Shown one piece after another: positions 17,916 through 26,911 of a stretch of DNA of 64,000 nt. Below the pieces are notes generated by a model, which saw nothing but the letters and a program-made list of their open reading frames with translations, ran no database searches and was not told the DNA's origin. Every line of letters starts with the position of its first letter. Positions within the stretch are counted from its first letter, which is position 1. The translations under genes and the position numbers were made by a program. This DNA is from Nitrobacter winogradskyi Nb-255 (GTDB taxonomy: Bacteria > Pseudomonadota > Alphaproteobacteria > Rhizobiales > Xanthobacteraceae): assembly GCF_000012725.1 (NCBI RefSeq), contig NC_007406.1, forward strand, positions 1,888,001 through 1,952,000, read 5' to 3'.

Positions 17916-18242
17916 GCCACCACCCGGAACTTTGATGCGAGGCCTCCCTTCCATCTCCGTGGAAATATGGAGCAATTACGCACCGTTACGGCTGCCAGAT
18001 TAGCGGCGGTCTCCCCGATTGGAACAACGATATCCCCGCGTCGACACGATTTCGGAGCGGAGTCACCCTTTTACCACACGTTGATCAAATGAAATCAACG
18101 GCTTGGCAGCACACATCGAACCGGGGCGAGAACCGCGATCAACCGAACTGGTCCGGGATTATTAACAGGCGCTCTTTCCCTAGAAATGCTGCCTCCAAAT
18201 CGCGTGACATCGGGACCCCGCAGTTCCTATAAGTGGGCGCGT
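17916..18242. other. Intergenic region before tRNA-Arg
   Basis: No gene. It contains the leader of the barrel-protein gene on the left and the tRNA-Arg promoter on the right. Confidence 0.5.
18204..18233 (+). promoter_or_regulatory. Predicted sigma-70 promoter of tRNA-Arg
   Basis: GTGACA (18204-18209), an 18-bp spacer, and TATAAG (18228-18233); the tRNA starts 10 bp downstream. Confidence 0.55.
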
Positions 18243-18319
18243 GCGCTCGTAGCTCAGCTGGATAGAGCATCGGATTTCGATTCCGAGGGTCGGGAGTTCG
18301 AATCTCTCCGAGCGCGCCA
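18243..18319 (+). tRNA. tRNA-Arg (anticodon TCG)
   Basis: A 77-nt tRNA. Acceptor GCGCTCG pairs with CGAGCGC, followed by discriminator G and an encoded CCA. D-arm AGCTCAGCTGGATAGAGC is present. The anticodon stem TCGGA/TCCGA encloses TTTCGAT, giving anticodon TCG. The T-loop is TTCGAAT. Confidence 0.97.
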
Positions 18320-18390
18320 ACGGCACTCCTGAACCGGATGGAACATCCCGCACCATGAGGTATAGTTCGGAGATTCGTTCTGGAGGTTCC

Positions 18391-18810
18391 ATGAAGAAGA
18401 TCATACTTGCCACGTCCTTAATGCTGGGGGCTACGCTGCTGTCGACCCCGTCCATGGCGGTTCCTGCCGCACCGGGCGCTATTCCCTCGTCGACCGCGCT
18501 CCAGCCGGTTCAGTTCTTTTACGGCGGGCGAAACTATTGTTGGTACAATATGGGGTGGCGCGGCCCCGGATTCTATTGGTGCGGTTACGCATCGCGGCGT
18601 GGCATGGGCTGGGGTGGCGGCGCAGGCTGGCGTGGTTGGGATCATAGAGGCGGTCGCCACTTTGGCGGACCTCCGCGCCGCAACGGTCCTGGCATTCATC
18701 ACGGTCCCGGCACCCATCGCGGGACCGGCATTCATCGCGGTGATCGAGGTCCTCTCCCGCCCGGAGCAGTTCCTGGCAGACACGGCGGAGGCCATGGCGG
18801 CCGCTACTAA
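18391..18810 (+). CDS. Secreted Gly/His/Arg-rich small protein
   Basis: A 139-residue protein of unknown function. The ATG at 18391 has TGGAGG seven bases before it. It begins a clear signal peptide (KKIILATSLMLGATLLSTPS, cleavage near SMA-V). The mature part has an aromatic segment (YGGRNYCWYNMGWRGPGFYWCGY) with two cysteines. A low-complexity tail of GG, RG, HH and GPG units follows, ending HGGGHGGRY. Similar short exported proteins with WYN-GW-GPG-WCGY motifs are common in Bradyrhizobiaceae. The His-rich tail could bind metal ions or surface polymers; this is only inferred. A repeat module starts at its stop codon. Confidence 0.75.
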   Translation: MKKIILATSLMLGATLLSTPSMAVPAAPGAIPSSTALQPVQFFYGGRNYCWYNMGWRGPGFYWCGYASRRGMGWGGGAGWRGWDHRGGRHFGGPPRRNGPGIHHGPGTHRGTGIHRGDRGPLPPGAVPGRHGGGHGGRY

Positions 18811-18909
18811 GCCTTTTCGCTTCTGTGTAATCAAAAGCGAGGCTCTATATTGTTATTTTGACGCGTTTTCTTCACGCAAACCGCATCCATTTCGCTTGAA
18901 AACGCTCCA
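18809..18909 (+). repeat. Dispersed hairpin repeat (modules A + B1)
   Basis: Starts in the stop codon of the preceding gene. The A module (GCCTTTTCGCTTCTG, then AAAAGCGAGGCTC) is a hairpin. B1 runs from TTTTGACGCGTTTTC to GAAAACGCT. Confidence 0.8.
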
Positions 18910-19052
18910 AGCCTGTCGTCCTTCTGGTGGCGGAGCCGCGCGTTGCGCCCTCCGTTTTCCATCAGGACGTTGCATGATTCACGGAACGGGTCTGCGGTCT
19001 CGCAGATCCGTTTTTCATCCGTGAGGCCGGCGACGCCTGGAGCGCCTTCGCA

Positions 19053-19082
19053 TTGACGCGATCGCGTCCTCTTTGACATAAT
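19053..19082 (+). promoter_or_regulatory. Predicted sigma-70 promoter of the GrlR-like gene
   Basis: TTGACG (19053-19058), an 18-bp spacer and CATAAT (19077-19082). The expected start near 19089 gives a leader of about 37 bases before the ATG at 19126, which argues against the upstream ATG at 19081. Confidence 0.6.
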
Positions 19083-19125
19083 GAGGCCGGGACAAGACAA
19101 AATTACCGGCTGCGAGCGGATCACC

Positions 19126-19476
19126 ATGAAAAATGGGCTGTATTCGGTTCACGTCGCCTTGCTTGACGGGCGTCTGGGCAAGGGCAGCGGCGTGGTCATG
19201 TTCCGCGACGGCAAGATTCTCGGCGGTGATGCTTATCTGTTCTATACCGGCAGCTATTTCACCAAGGACGACGGCACTTTCCGGGGCGAGGTTCTGGTTC
19301 AGCGCCATACGCCTAATCCCGATCCGAATCTGCTGTTCAGCAGCCCGGAACCCGTGGGTATCGGCGTCACCGGAACTTTTACGGATACGACCGGCACGAT
19401 GAATGGCACAGCGCTGGTCGGAAAGGCGAGCCAGATTTTCCGGGCCACGCTGCGCAAGCTGGCCGACACGGATTAG
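19126..19476 (+). CDS. GrlR-like small regulatory-type protein
   Basis: A 116-residue protein with the beta-rich pattern of the GrlR family: MKNGLYSVHVALLDGRLGKG, GVVMFRDGKILGGDAYLFY, TGSYFTKDDGTFRGEVLVQRH, and a later GVTGTFTDTTGTMNG. GrlR was described as a negative regulator of the LEE type III secretion genes in enteropathogens, where it binds GrlA. Homologues without any secretion locus are widespread in rhizobia and related bacteria. There is no type III cluster here, so that role should not be transferred. The fold suggests a small lipocalin-like ligand- or protein-binding domain. The start is supported by the promoter position. Confidence 0.72.
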   Translation: MKNGLYSVHVALLDGRLGKGSGVVMFRDGKILGGDAYLFYTGSYFTKDDGTFRGEVLVQRHTPNPDPNLLFSSPEPVGIGVTGTFTDTTGTMNGTALVGKASQIFRATLRKLADTD

Positions 19477-19482
19477 GGACCG

Positions 19483-22164
19483 CTATTCCGCAGCAAGTTC
19501 CATGGGCGCGACCCGAGGCAGAACAATATGAATGCGCGTGCCCTGCCCGGAATCTGAGTCAAGTTCGATACGCCCTCCCAGCCGGCTCGTTACGATATTG
19601 TAGACAATGTGCAGACCGAGGCCTGTTCCTCCTTGATCGCGCCTCGTCGTGAAAAAGGGATCGAACGCCTTGCGCCGCACATCGGGGTTCATGCCGCACC
19701 CGTCGTCGGAGAACAGAATCTCGACATTGTCCCCTCCTACTCGCCGGACGGTAATATTGACCGTGCCGCCCTTGCCGTCCGGAAAGGCGTGCGCGACCGA
19801 GTTGAGAAACAGGTTGGTCAACACCTGGCCGTAAGGCCCCGGGTAGCTGTTCATCGTGAGATCAGGCTCGCAATCGACCGTCAACGCGACATGATGCTTG
19901 CGCAGGGCGGGACGCAGACTCATCACCACCTGCTCGGTGAGTTCGCCGAGGTCGAAGGTGCGCTTGTCCGAATAGCTGCGGTCCGCTGCAACCTGCTTGA
20001 ATGACTGGACCAGTTCGGCAGCGCGATTGAGATTGGCGACGAGTTGAGAGGCAGCATCGCGATTGGCGGCAATGAAATCGTTGAGGCTTGAGCGCCTCAA
20101 CTGCCCACGCTCGACCTCCGCGGCGAACAGGGCGATCTTGCGCTCCAGCGAAGAAGCCACCGTCAGACTGATGCCGACCGGATTGTTAACCTCATGAGCA
20201 ACGCCCGCAACAAGACGTCCCAGCGCCGCCAGTTTTTCCGCCTCGATCAGCGAATCCTGGGTTGCGCGCAGATTACTGAGCGCCGCCTCGGCGGCGTCCT
20301 TGGCGCGTCGCATTTCCTGCTCGCTCCGCTTGCGGTCGCCGATGTCGAGCGCGACCGTGACGATATTTTCCACGCGGCCGTCGGCGTCGCGGATCGGGAG
20401 CTTGTTGACGAGCCATTGTCGCGGTTCGCCTGACGAATCCTGATATTCTTCTTCGTAGAAACCAAGCTCCTTACCGCTCTCAAGGACCCGCCGGTCGGTC
20501 TCATCGGTCTTTTCCGCATCGTCATGCGACATGACTTCGCCCGCCGTCCGTCCTATCGCATCCGCCGGCTCTATCCCGAAGATGCCGGCCATGTAGCGAT
20601 TCATCAGGACGTAACGCATCTCCGCATTCTTGACGTTGATCACCGCCGGCACGGTGTCGATCACCAGTTGCAGCAGACGCCGCCCCTCCGCGATCGTCTC
20701 CTCTGCTCTCCTCTGATCGGTGATGTCGCGGACCACGCCTTCATAACGAACGATGCGCCCGTCTTCGTCGCGGACAGCGGTCGCGCTGTCGGAGAGCCAC
20801 AGGATGCCGCCATCGCGCTGACGCACCTGATACTCGAATCCGCGAACAGTCCCGTCACGCTCCATCCGTTGCTGGTACTTAGCGCGCGCATCTGTATCGA
20901 CGTAAACCGTCTGCGCGCTGTTGCCGATGCCGCGGAAGAGGTCGTCGGGGGTATCATATCCCATCATACGCGCCAGCGCCGGATTGGCGTCGAGCAGTTG
21001 ACCGGCCGGCGTCGTGACATAGATCCCGTCGACCGAACCTTCGAACAGCTTGCGATAGCTCTCCTCGGCAAGGCGCTGCTCGGCAAGCGCCCGAACCGCG
21101 GCTTCTCGCGCGGAGTCCGCCTCAGCGAGCGTCCGGCGAAACACCTCGGCCGCGCGTGCGATATCCCCGATCTCATTATCGACCTCGGTTGAGGGGATCG
21201 ATGTTTCCTTCTGGCCTCCAGCCAGTTTCCGGATCGCCCTCGCGATCGCCTTCAATGGCCGGACGGTCCGGCGGACCACGAACACCGCCGCGAGCAGGCC
21301 GATCACGATTCCCACGCTGCCGAGAATGATGCTCTGCCATTTGGTTTCAGCAAGCGTCCGGGCAAAATCGCGCGACAGCACCCGCTCGCGCTCCGCGCTG
21401 AGTTCGCGCAGCAGTTCCGTCACCTGCCCGATCAACCGCCCTTCCGCGCCCAGCACATCCCGGTCGAGATCCGCGATCTGCCGCTCCCGCAAGGATATCG
21501 CGATCACGGCATCGGCATAGGCCTCGACCGCGGCACGCACCTTCGGCTCGTCCACGCGAATGGCGCGCATGTTTTCAGCCGCCCGCTCCGCGGTCGTCGG
21601 GTCATGCCCGAGCAGCGCGGCAGCGACGTCGCTTTGCGCTCGAAACAGTGCTCTCGACGCAGACTGATCGGCGGACTGCTCGATGATGAGTTCGAGTTTT
21701 TCGCGAAGCGGCGGCAGCGTTTCGATCAGCTTCGCGCGGTCTCCAATCAGGTTCGCAGCCTGTTCTATACCCTTGCGGTAGTGCTCCAGTCGCGGCGTGA
21801 CGCCATCGATCATCTCCTGCTGTTCTGGGGCAAGCTTGATGCGCGTCTTCTTGAGCATCTCGTTCAAGGACGACGTGGCGCCCCACACCCGGCTGGACTG
21901 GGCCTGCGGGTCGGTGACGTAGTCCCGCGCCGCCAGCCGCAACTCGTTCATGCGGCGATCGAGTTCCTCGGCGAGGTCGACGACGCTGTCGAGCCGCTGC
22001 AATTCGGCAAAGGTATTGTCGAGATGACGGGTCGCGACGACATTGGCCACGCTGGTTATCACGATGATCGCCAGCACCAGGAAGAAACCGCCAAAGGTGA
22101 TCTGGCCGATCGACAGCGAAGACGACTTCATCCGCTGAAAGAATGCTCCGAACCCAGATGGCAT
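19483..22164 (-). CDS. Membrane sensor histidine kinase with HAMP and two PAS domains
   Basis: An 893-residue hybrid-free histidine kinase. An N-terminal membrane helix (TFGGFFLVLAIIVITSVANVV) is followed by a periplasmic helical sensor of about 240 residues. A second helix (IILGSVGIVIGLLAAVFVV) leads to a HAMP linker (RRTVRPLKAIARAIRKLAGG). Two PAS domains follow, the first with GSVDGIYVTTPAGQLLDANPA and the second with AVINVKNAEMRYVLMNRYMAGIF, each with a PAC tail (YEGVVRDITDQR, VTVALDIGDRKR). The phosphoacceptor is in GVAHEVNNPVG. The ATPase domain shows N, G1 and G2 boxes (LFLNSVAHAF, FSDDGCGMN, GTGLGLHIV). No response regulator lies beside it, so its partner is unknown. Confidence 0.93.
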   Translation of the reverse strand: MPSGFGAFFQRMKSSSLSIGQITFGGFFLVLAIIVITSVANVVATRHLDNTFAELQRLDSVVDLAEELDRRMNELRLAARDYVTDPQAQSSRVWGATSSLNEMLKKTRIKLAPEQQEMIDGVTPRLEHYRKGIEQAANLIGDRAKLIETLPPLREKLELIIEQSADQSASRALFRAQSDVAAALLGHDPTTAERAAENMRAIRVDEPKVRAAVEAYADAVIAISLRERQIADLDRDVLGAEGRLIGQVTELLRELSAERERVLSRDFARTLAETKWQSIILGSVGIVIGLLAAVFVVRRTVRPLKAIARAIRKLAGGQKETSIPSTEVDNEIGDIARAAEVFRRTLAEADSAREAAVRALAEQRLAEESYRKLFEGSVDGIYVTTPAGQLLDANPALARMMGYDTPDDLFRGIGNSAQTVYVDTDARAKYQQRMERDGTVRGFEYQVRQRDGGILWLSDSATAVRDEDGRIVRYEGVVRDITDQRRAEETIAEGRRLLQLVIDTVPAVINVKNAEMRYVLMNRYMAGIFGIEPADAIGRTAGEVMSHDDAEKTDETDRRVLESGKELGFYEEEYQDSSGEPRQWLVNKLPIRDADGRVENIVTVALDIGDRKRSEQEMRRAKDAAEAALSNLRATQDSLIEAEKLAALGRLVAGVAHEVNNPVGISLTVASSLERKIALFAAEVERGQLRRSSLNDFIAANRDAASQLVANLNRAAELVQSFKQVAADRSYSDKRTFDLGELTEQVVMSLRPALRKHHVALTVDCEPDLTMNSYPGPYGQVLTNLFLNSVAHAFPDGKGGTVNITVRRVGGDNVEILFSDDGCGMNPDVRRKAFDPFFTTRRDQGGTGLGLHIVYNIVTSRLGGRIELDSDSGQGTRIHIVLPRVAPMELAAE

Positions 22165-22245
22165 GGCGTTTTGGACCGGCTCCCGACGGTCCTATATAGG
22201 CCGGATTGCCGCTTCGGGGAACAGGAAGACCAAATCAGCGGGCGC

Positions 22246-25200
22246 CTATTCCGCCGCCATCTGCCGCGGCGCCACCGGAGGCGGATTCGCCAGGTCGCGC
22301 AGCAACTCCGCATGACGGCCCCTGGTGTCGGCTACAGCCTTTTCCTTCACGGGACCATAACCACGGATGCGGTCAGGCAGCGACAGCAGTTCGATCGCGG
22401 CTTCGACATTGGCCGGTGAAAGCCTGTCGAGCACCGCCGCCACATCGGTCTCATATTCCGCTATCAGGCTTCGTTCCAGCCGGCGCTCCGGGTTGTATCC
22501 GAAAACGTCGAAGGCGGTGCCGCGCAGGCCTTTCATTTTCGCCAGCAAGCGAAATACCGGCATCATCAGCGATTTGCCATAAGGCTTCTTGGCAGGCCGG
22601 CCGAGCGCGTCTTTCCTGCCGTCGAACAACGGCGGGGCGAGATGGAAGCGGATGCTGTAGTCGCCTTCGAACTGATCGCTGACCTGCTTCCTGAAGCGGC
22701 CATCCGTATAGAGCCGGGCCACCTCGTACTCGTCCTTGTAGGCGAGCAATTTGGCGTAGTTGATCGCAACCGCGCGCGGCAAGGCATCGCCGTAGCCACC
22801 CTCGTTTGCCGCCTGCCGGATCCGGCTCACCATCGCCCGGTATTTGTCCGCAAGCCTCGCGTTCTGATAGTCCGCAAGGTGCGCCGCGCGATGCACAACG
22901 ATTTCGTCCAGCGACATGTCTCCCAGAGCCTTCGGCGGGGCCGCCTCACCGGTCCCCTTCATCATCTCGACAAGACGAGCAGGATCCACCACCGCAAGCC
23001 GACCAAGCCGAAAGGCCCCGACATTCATTTTCACGGCAACGCCGTTCATCTCGATCGCCTGCTCTATCGCCTCCGAGGTCAGCGGCAGCAAACCCTTCTG
23101 ATAGGCGTAACCCATCATCATCATATTGGTGGCGATGGAATCTCCGAGCAGCGTCTCCGCCGGCCTTGTAAAGTTGAAGAAGGTGGAATCCTTGCGGAGC
23201 GCGGTTTCGAGGACGCGGCCGACCTTGCCGCTTTGGAAATTGAAGTCGCGATCGAGAACGAAGCCGGCGGTCGGAATAAGGTGAGTATTGATAAGACCGT
23301 AAGTGCGGCTCGACTCGCAGAGCGTGATCGTTTCCTTGGCTGCCGCGACTACTTCGTCAGCGGCAATGACGAGATCGGCCGTGCCGGTGACGATGCGCGA
23401 GCATATCACTTCAGCGGGGTTTCGCGACAGCCGGACGTGGCTCAGGACCGCGCCGCCCTTCTGGGCGAGACCGGACATGTCGAGGATCATGCTGGCCTTC
23501 CCCTCGATATGCGCCGCCATGCCGAGCAGCGCGCCGATGGTCAGCACGCCGGTGCCGCCTACCCCTCCAACTCCGATATTGTAGGGCCGGTCGAGCGAAG
23601 GCCGCGAAGCCGGTTCGGGCAGATCGCCGATCTCGCCGAGGTCCGCCGGCGCACGCTTTCGCAGGCGTCCGCCGTCGATCGTCACGAACGAAGGGCAGAA
23701 CCCCTTGAGGCACGAATAATCCTTGTTGCAGGATGACTGGTTGATGGAGCGCTTGCGCCCCATCTCGGTCTCCAGCGGCTCCACCGAAATGCAGTTCGAC
23801 TGCACCGAGCAATCGCCGCATCCTTCGCAAACCTCGGGGTTGATCAACACGCGGCGCTGCGGATCCTCCATGAGGCCGCGCTTGCGACGCCGTCGCTTCT
23901 CCGCGGCGCAGGTCTGCACGAATACGATAGCCGACGTTCCCTTGGTCTCGCGACAGGTTTTCATGACCGCATCGAGGTCATCGCGATGCGCGGTCCGGGT
24001 GCCCGGCGCGATGTCTGACGCCGGATAGCTGTCGGGACTCTCCGAAACCAGATAGATGTCTCGGATGCCTTCGGCGTGAAGCTGGAAAGTGATCCGCTGC
24101 GGCGACAACTCGCCGTCGAAATGCTGGCCGCCGGTCATCGCGACGGCGTCATTGTAGAGGATCTTGTAGGTGATGTTCGCGCCGGAAGCGACAGCCTGCC
24201 GGATCGCCAGACTCCCGGAATGGAAATAGGTGCCGTCGCCAAGATTGGCGAAGATATGCTTCTCATTGGTGAACGGCGCGATACCGACCCAGGGCGCGCC
24301 CTCCCCGCCCATATGGGTATAAGTTTCGGTGTTGCGATCCATCCACAGCGCCATGAAGTGGCAGCCGATGCCGGCCATGGCGCGGCTGCCGTCGGGCACT
24401 TTGGTCGAGGTGTTGTGAGGACAACCCGAGCAGAAATACGGCACGCGCATCACGGGAGTCGCTGGCTGCATTTGCGACGCTTGACGGCCGTTGAACCAGT
24501 CAGCCTTGGCGCGAAGCATCTCGGCGATTTCGGGATTAAGGTTCAGGCGCAGCAGCCGCTCGGTCAGGTATGACGCCAGGGAGGCGACACCCAGTTCCTG
24601 CGCGAACGGCAGGAAGCGCTTGTCGTGGTCGTCCATCTTGCCGATGATGCGTGGCCGCACGTCGTCGCGCCAGTTGAACAGCTCCCGCTTGATCTGGTTC
24701 TCGACGATCTCGCGTCGTTCCTCAACGATGAAAATCTCCTCGAGGCCGACGGCGAATTCGCGGATGCTCTGCGGCTCCAGCGGCCATGGCATTCCGATCT
24801 TCAAAAGCCGCAGACCAATTTTCGCGGCGACCTGCTCGGTAATGCCGAGTTCGCGCAGCGCCTGACGGATGTCCTCGTAGCTCTTACCCGAAGCGACGAT
24901 GCCGAACCGCGCATTCGGGGAATCCATGGTCACGCGATTGATGTTGTTGGCGCGCGCGAAGGCGACGGCGGCAAAGCCCTTGTGGTCCTGCAAGCGCAAG
25001 TCCTGATCGTAACGGTCGTCGGGCCAGCGCAGGTTCAGTCCGCCCGGCGGCATCTCGAAATCGGCGGGAATGACGAACGGCTTCATCTCATCGGTCAGAT
25101 CGATCTCGGCCGTGGTTTCCACCGTCTCGGTGATGACCTTCATTCCGACCCAGCAGCCGGAGTAGCGCGACATCGCGATGCCGAGCAGTCCCATCTCGAT

Positions 25201-25743
25201 CATTTCGTGAATGCTGGACGGATAGAGATAGGGCATCAGCGCCGCGATGAACGCATGGTCCGACTGATGCGGCACGGTGGAGGATTTAGCGCCATGGTCA
25301 TCGCCCGCCAGGCACAGCACACCGCCGTTCCTCGCCGAGCCCGCGGCATTGCCGTGGCGGAATACGTCGCCGCAACGATCGACGCCGGGCCCCTTGCCGT
25401 ACCAGAGCCCCACGACGCCGTCATAGCGCGCGCCCGGGGACAGATTGACCTGTTGCGAACCCCAGACCGCTGTCGCCGCCAGATCTTCGTTCACGCCCGG
25501 CTGGAACTTGATGCCGTGCCGGTCGAGATGATGACGGGCCGCAAAGAGCTGCTGATCGTAGCCGCCGAGGGGCGATCCGCGATAGCCGGAAATGAAGCCC
25601 GCGGTGTTGAGGCCGGCGGCGCGGTCGCGGCGGATCTGCGCCATCGGCAGCCGGACCAGCGCCTGAAGGCCGGTCATGAAGACGTGCCCTGATCCCTGGG
25701 TGTATTTCTGATCGAGGCTGATCGGACCCTGATTGATACCCAT
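22246..25743 (-). CDS. Indolepyruvate ferredoxin oxidoreductase, fused alpha-beta-gamma type
   Basis: A 1165-residue TPP- and iron-sulfur-dependent 2-oxoacid oxidoreductase that decarboxylates arylpyruvates from amino-acid breakdown to aryl-acetyl-CoA. The N-terminal half resembles the IorA pyrimidine-binding domain (GLNTAGFISGYRGSPLGGYD) and TPP-binding domain (GIGCHFMALWMD, FANLGDGTYFHSG, YNDAVAMTGGQHFDG). A cluster-binding stretch follows (NPEVCEGCGDCSVQSNC). The last third is the IorB-like gamma domain (GVGGVGGTGVLTIGALLGMAAH) plus the C-terminal extension typical of the single-chain proteobacterial form. Length is normal for this class. It has its own leader and no obvious operon partner. 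Confidence 0.93.
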   Translation of the reverse strand: MGINQGPISLDQKYTQGSGHVFMTGLQALVRLPMAQIRRDRAAGLNTAGFISGYRGSPLGGYDQQLFAARHHLDRHGIKFQPGVNEDLAATAVWGSQQVNLSPGARYDGVVGLWYGKGPGVDRCGDVFRHGNAAGSARNGGVLCLAGDDHGAKSSTVPHQSDHAFIAALMPYLYPSSIHEMIEMGLLGIAMSRYSGCWVGMKVITETVETTAEIDLTDEMKPFVIPADFEMPPGGLNLRWPDDRYDQDLRLQDHKGFAAVAFARANNINRVTMDSPNARFGIVASGKSYEDIRQALRELGITEQVAAKIGLRLLKIGMPWPLEPQSIREFAVGLEEIFIVEERREIVENQIKRELFNWRDDVRPRIIGKMDDHDKRFLPFAQELGVASLASYLTERLLRLNLNPEIAEMLRAKADWFNGRQASQMQPATPVMRVPYFCSGCPHNTSTKVPDGSRAMAGIGCHFMALWMDRNTETYTHMGGEGAPWVGIAPFTNEKHIFANLGDGTYFHSGSLAIRQAVASGANITYKILYNDAVAMTGGQHFDGELSPQRITFQLHAEGIRDIYLVSESPDSYPASDIAPGTRTAHRDDLDAVMKTCRETKGTSAIVFVQTCAAEKRRRRKRGLMEDPQRRVLINPEVCEGCGDCSVQSNCISVEPLETEMGRKRSINQSSCNKDYSCLKGFCPSFVTIDGGRLRKRAPADLGEIGDLPEPASRPSLDRPYNIGVGGVGGTGVLTIGALLGMAAHIEGKASMILDMSGLAQKGGAVLSHVRLSRNPAEVICSRIVTGTADLVIAADEVVAAAKETITLCESSRTYGLINTHLIPTAGFVLDRDFNFQSGKVGRVLETALRKDSTFFNFTRPAETLLGDSIATNMMMMGYAYQKGLLPLTSEAIEQAIEMNGVAVKMNVGAFRLGRLAVVDPARLVEMMKGTGEAAPPKALGDMSLDEIVVHRAAHLADYQNARLADKYRAMVSRIRQAANEGGYGDALPRAVAINYAKLLAYKDEYEVARLYTDGRFRKQVSDQFEGDYSIRFHLAPPLFDGRKDALGRPAKKPYGKSLMMPVFRLLAKMKGLRGTAFDVFGYNPERRLERSLIAEYETDVAAVLDRLSPANVEAAIELLSLPDRIRGYGPVKEKAVADTRGRHAELLRDLANPPPVAPRQMAAE

Positions 25744-26212
25744 TGCGCCGCCCTCTTCGTGCCTGGCCGCCCCCTTAAAGCTAGTGATGCGACTGCTTCA
25801 GAACCAGACTTGCCGTCTCAAGAAGCGAACACTCGGGCAAACCCGGAGAGAAAGCCAAGCATCAAATGATCGTAATTTCGTTACGAATAATTCGGACGCG
25901 GTTTCGGCTTATGTCTTCGCTCCCCTCCCGCGCGCAAGGACATGTCACTCGGGGCGCGAGGTCCATTGAAGTTCGCGCCCCGCGATCATCAAACCTCTCA
26001 GTCTGGCAAGGCCAGAATGATGAATTCAGCAGCCGGCAGCGCGCCAGAGTCTCCTTAACCATGTCGTTGATGAACGATCGATAGGCGGCTCCAAGCGTGT
26101 CGATACGCGCTTCTTCGGTTGATGCTGTCAGATTCTGGACAGAGTTATCGTCGACTTTCCGGGTGCGAATCACGACTGCCGCGTTATCGCGGCCGAACCA
26201 GAGGACGATTTG
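25744..26212. other. Intergenic region between the indolepyruvate oxidoreductase and a small secreted-protein gene
   Basis: About 470 bp, and nothing clear. A reverse-strand frame of about 100 codons (25862-26173) has no recognisable domain and no good ribosome-binding site; I do not call it. Confidence 0.4.
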
Positions 26213-26473
26213 ATGAAATCAGTTTTTGCAGCAACCTTTCTCGTTGCCACCATCGCAACCTTCGGCATGGCGGACGCCATGCCGCTGGCTCCGCCAGCAG
26301 CGGGCGTGAATGCTGACCTCATTCAAGTCGCGCACCGCTGTGGGCCGGGATACCATCGCGGTCCGCGCGGCGTATGCATCGCCAACCGGCGCGGACCGGC
26401 GGTCGATCGCCGGCAGCATCGCCGCTGCCGTCACTGGGGTCCGGGCCGCCGCATCTGCCGCACTTGGTGGTAA
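26213..26473 (+). CDS. Small secreted GCG_CRPN-type protein
   Basis: An 86-residue exported protein. The ATG at 26213 begins a signal peptide (KSVFAATFLVATIATFGMADA). The mature part contains the motif HRCGPGYHRGPRGVC followed by an Arg-rich tail with a second cysteine pair and a final WW. This is the pattern of the GCG_CRPN domain (C-G-x-G-x-H-R-G-x-x-G-x-C), found in many tiny exported proteins of Bradyrhizobiaceae. Function is unknown; paired cysteines suggest a disulfide-stabilised or metal-binding peptide. Confidence 0.78.
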   Translation: MKSVFAATFLVATIATFGMADAMPLAPPAAGVNADLIQVAHRCGPGYHRGPRGVCIANRRGPAVDRRQHRRCRHWGPGRRICRTWW

Positions 26474-26485
26474 GGAGCGGCCGCG

Positions 26486-26593
26486 TTTATAGCGTTTTCG
26501 AGCGAAGTGGATACCGGTTCGCGTGAAGAAAACGCGTTAAAAAAAGATCGGAGAGCCTCGCTTCTGATTCCATCAGAAGCGAAACGGCTCTAG
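26486..26593 (-). repeat. Dispersed hairpin repeat (B1 + A), reverse orientation
   Basis: TATAGCGTTTTCGAGCG to GAAAACGCGTTAAA (B1), followed by the A hairpin (GCTTCTGATTCCATCAGAAGC). It is the first of several elements stacked in this gap. Confidence 0.85.
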
Positions 26594-26640
26594 ATCACGA
26601 TGGTTTTGGATCGAATCGATCCAAAACCATAAACGTGATC
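26593..26640. repeat. Perfect palindrome in a repeat cluster
   Basis: ATGGTTTTGGATCGA (26600-26614) and its exact complement TCGATCCAAAACCAT (26616-26630), framed by GATCACG/CGTGATC. The stem would be very stable. Confidence 0.8.
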
Positions 26641-26653
26641 GATTCCATTATTT

Positions 26654-26706
26654 TAGAGCGGGATGCGGGCGGAAAACCGCTACACACTTTTCCTCATCCC
26701 GCTCTA
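26654..26706. repeat. Long inverted repeat in a repeat cluster
   Basis: TAGAGCGGGATG (26654-26665) pairs with CATCCCGCTCTA (26695-26706) around a 29-base loop. Confidence 0.75.
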
Positions 26707-26724
26707 GCCCGACGCTCAAAGAAA

Positions 26725-26752
26725 AAACCCGCGGCTCTCAAGCCGCGGGTTT
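26725..26752. terminator. Bidirectional Rho-independent terminator
   Basis: AAACCCGCGGCT and AGCCGCGGGTTT surround a CTCA loop. T-rich tails exist on both strands. It lies between the convergent small-protein gene and hppA. Confidence 0.85.
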
Positions 26753-26762
26753 CTTTATTGTT

Positions 26763-26911
26763 TGAATCGCTTTCCGCGAACGGTGTCCACTTCGCTTGAA
26801 ACGCTCCAGAGCATGACCCGATCAAGTTGAATCGGACCATGCTCTGGAAGTTATTCTTTGGTCGCTTTTTCTCGCGGCGAACCGGTATCCACTTCGCCGG
26901 AAAATGTTCTA
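26763..26911 (+). repeat. Two partial B1 repeats flanking an AGAGCATG palindrome
   Basis: A partial B1 copy (26763-26808) is followed by AGAGCATG-ACCCGAT...ATCGG-ACCATGCTCT (26808-26843). A second partial B1 copy ends in GTTCTAG at 26911. The CTA of that end is the reverse of the hppA stop codon, so the repeat touches the gene's 3' end. Confidence 0.7.

Noticed and set aside
19081-19125. Upstream ATG for the GrlR-like gene
   Set aside because: It lies on the predicted -10 element, and the family sequence begins at 19126.
25862-26173. Reverse-strand open frame of about 100 codons
   Set aside because: No recognisable motif, mixed composition and no ribosome-binding site.
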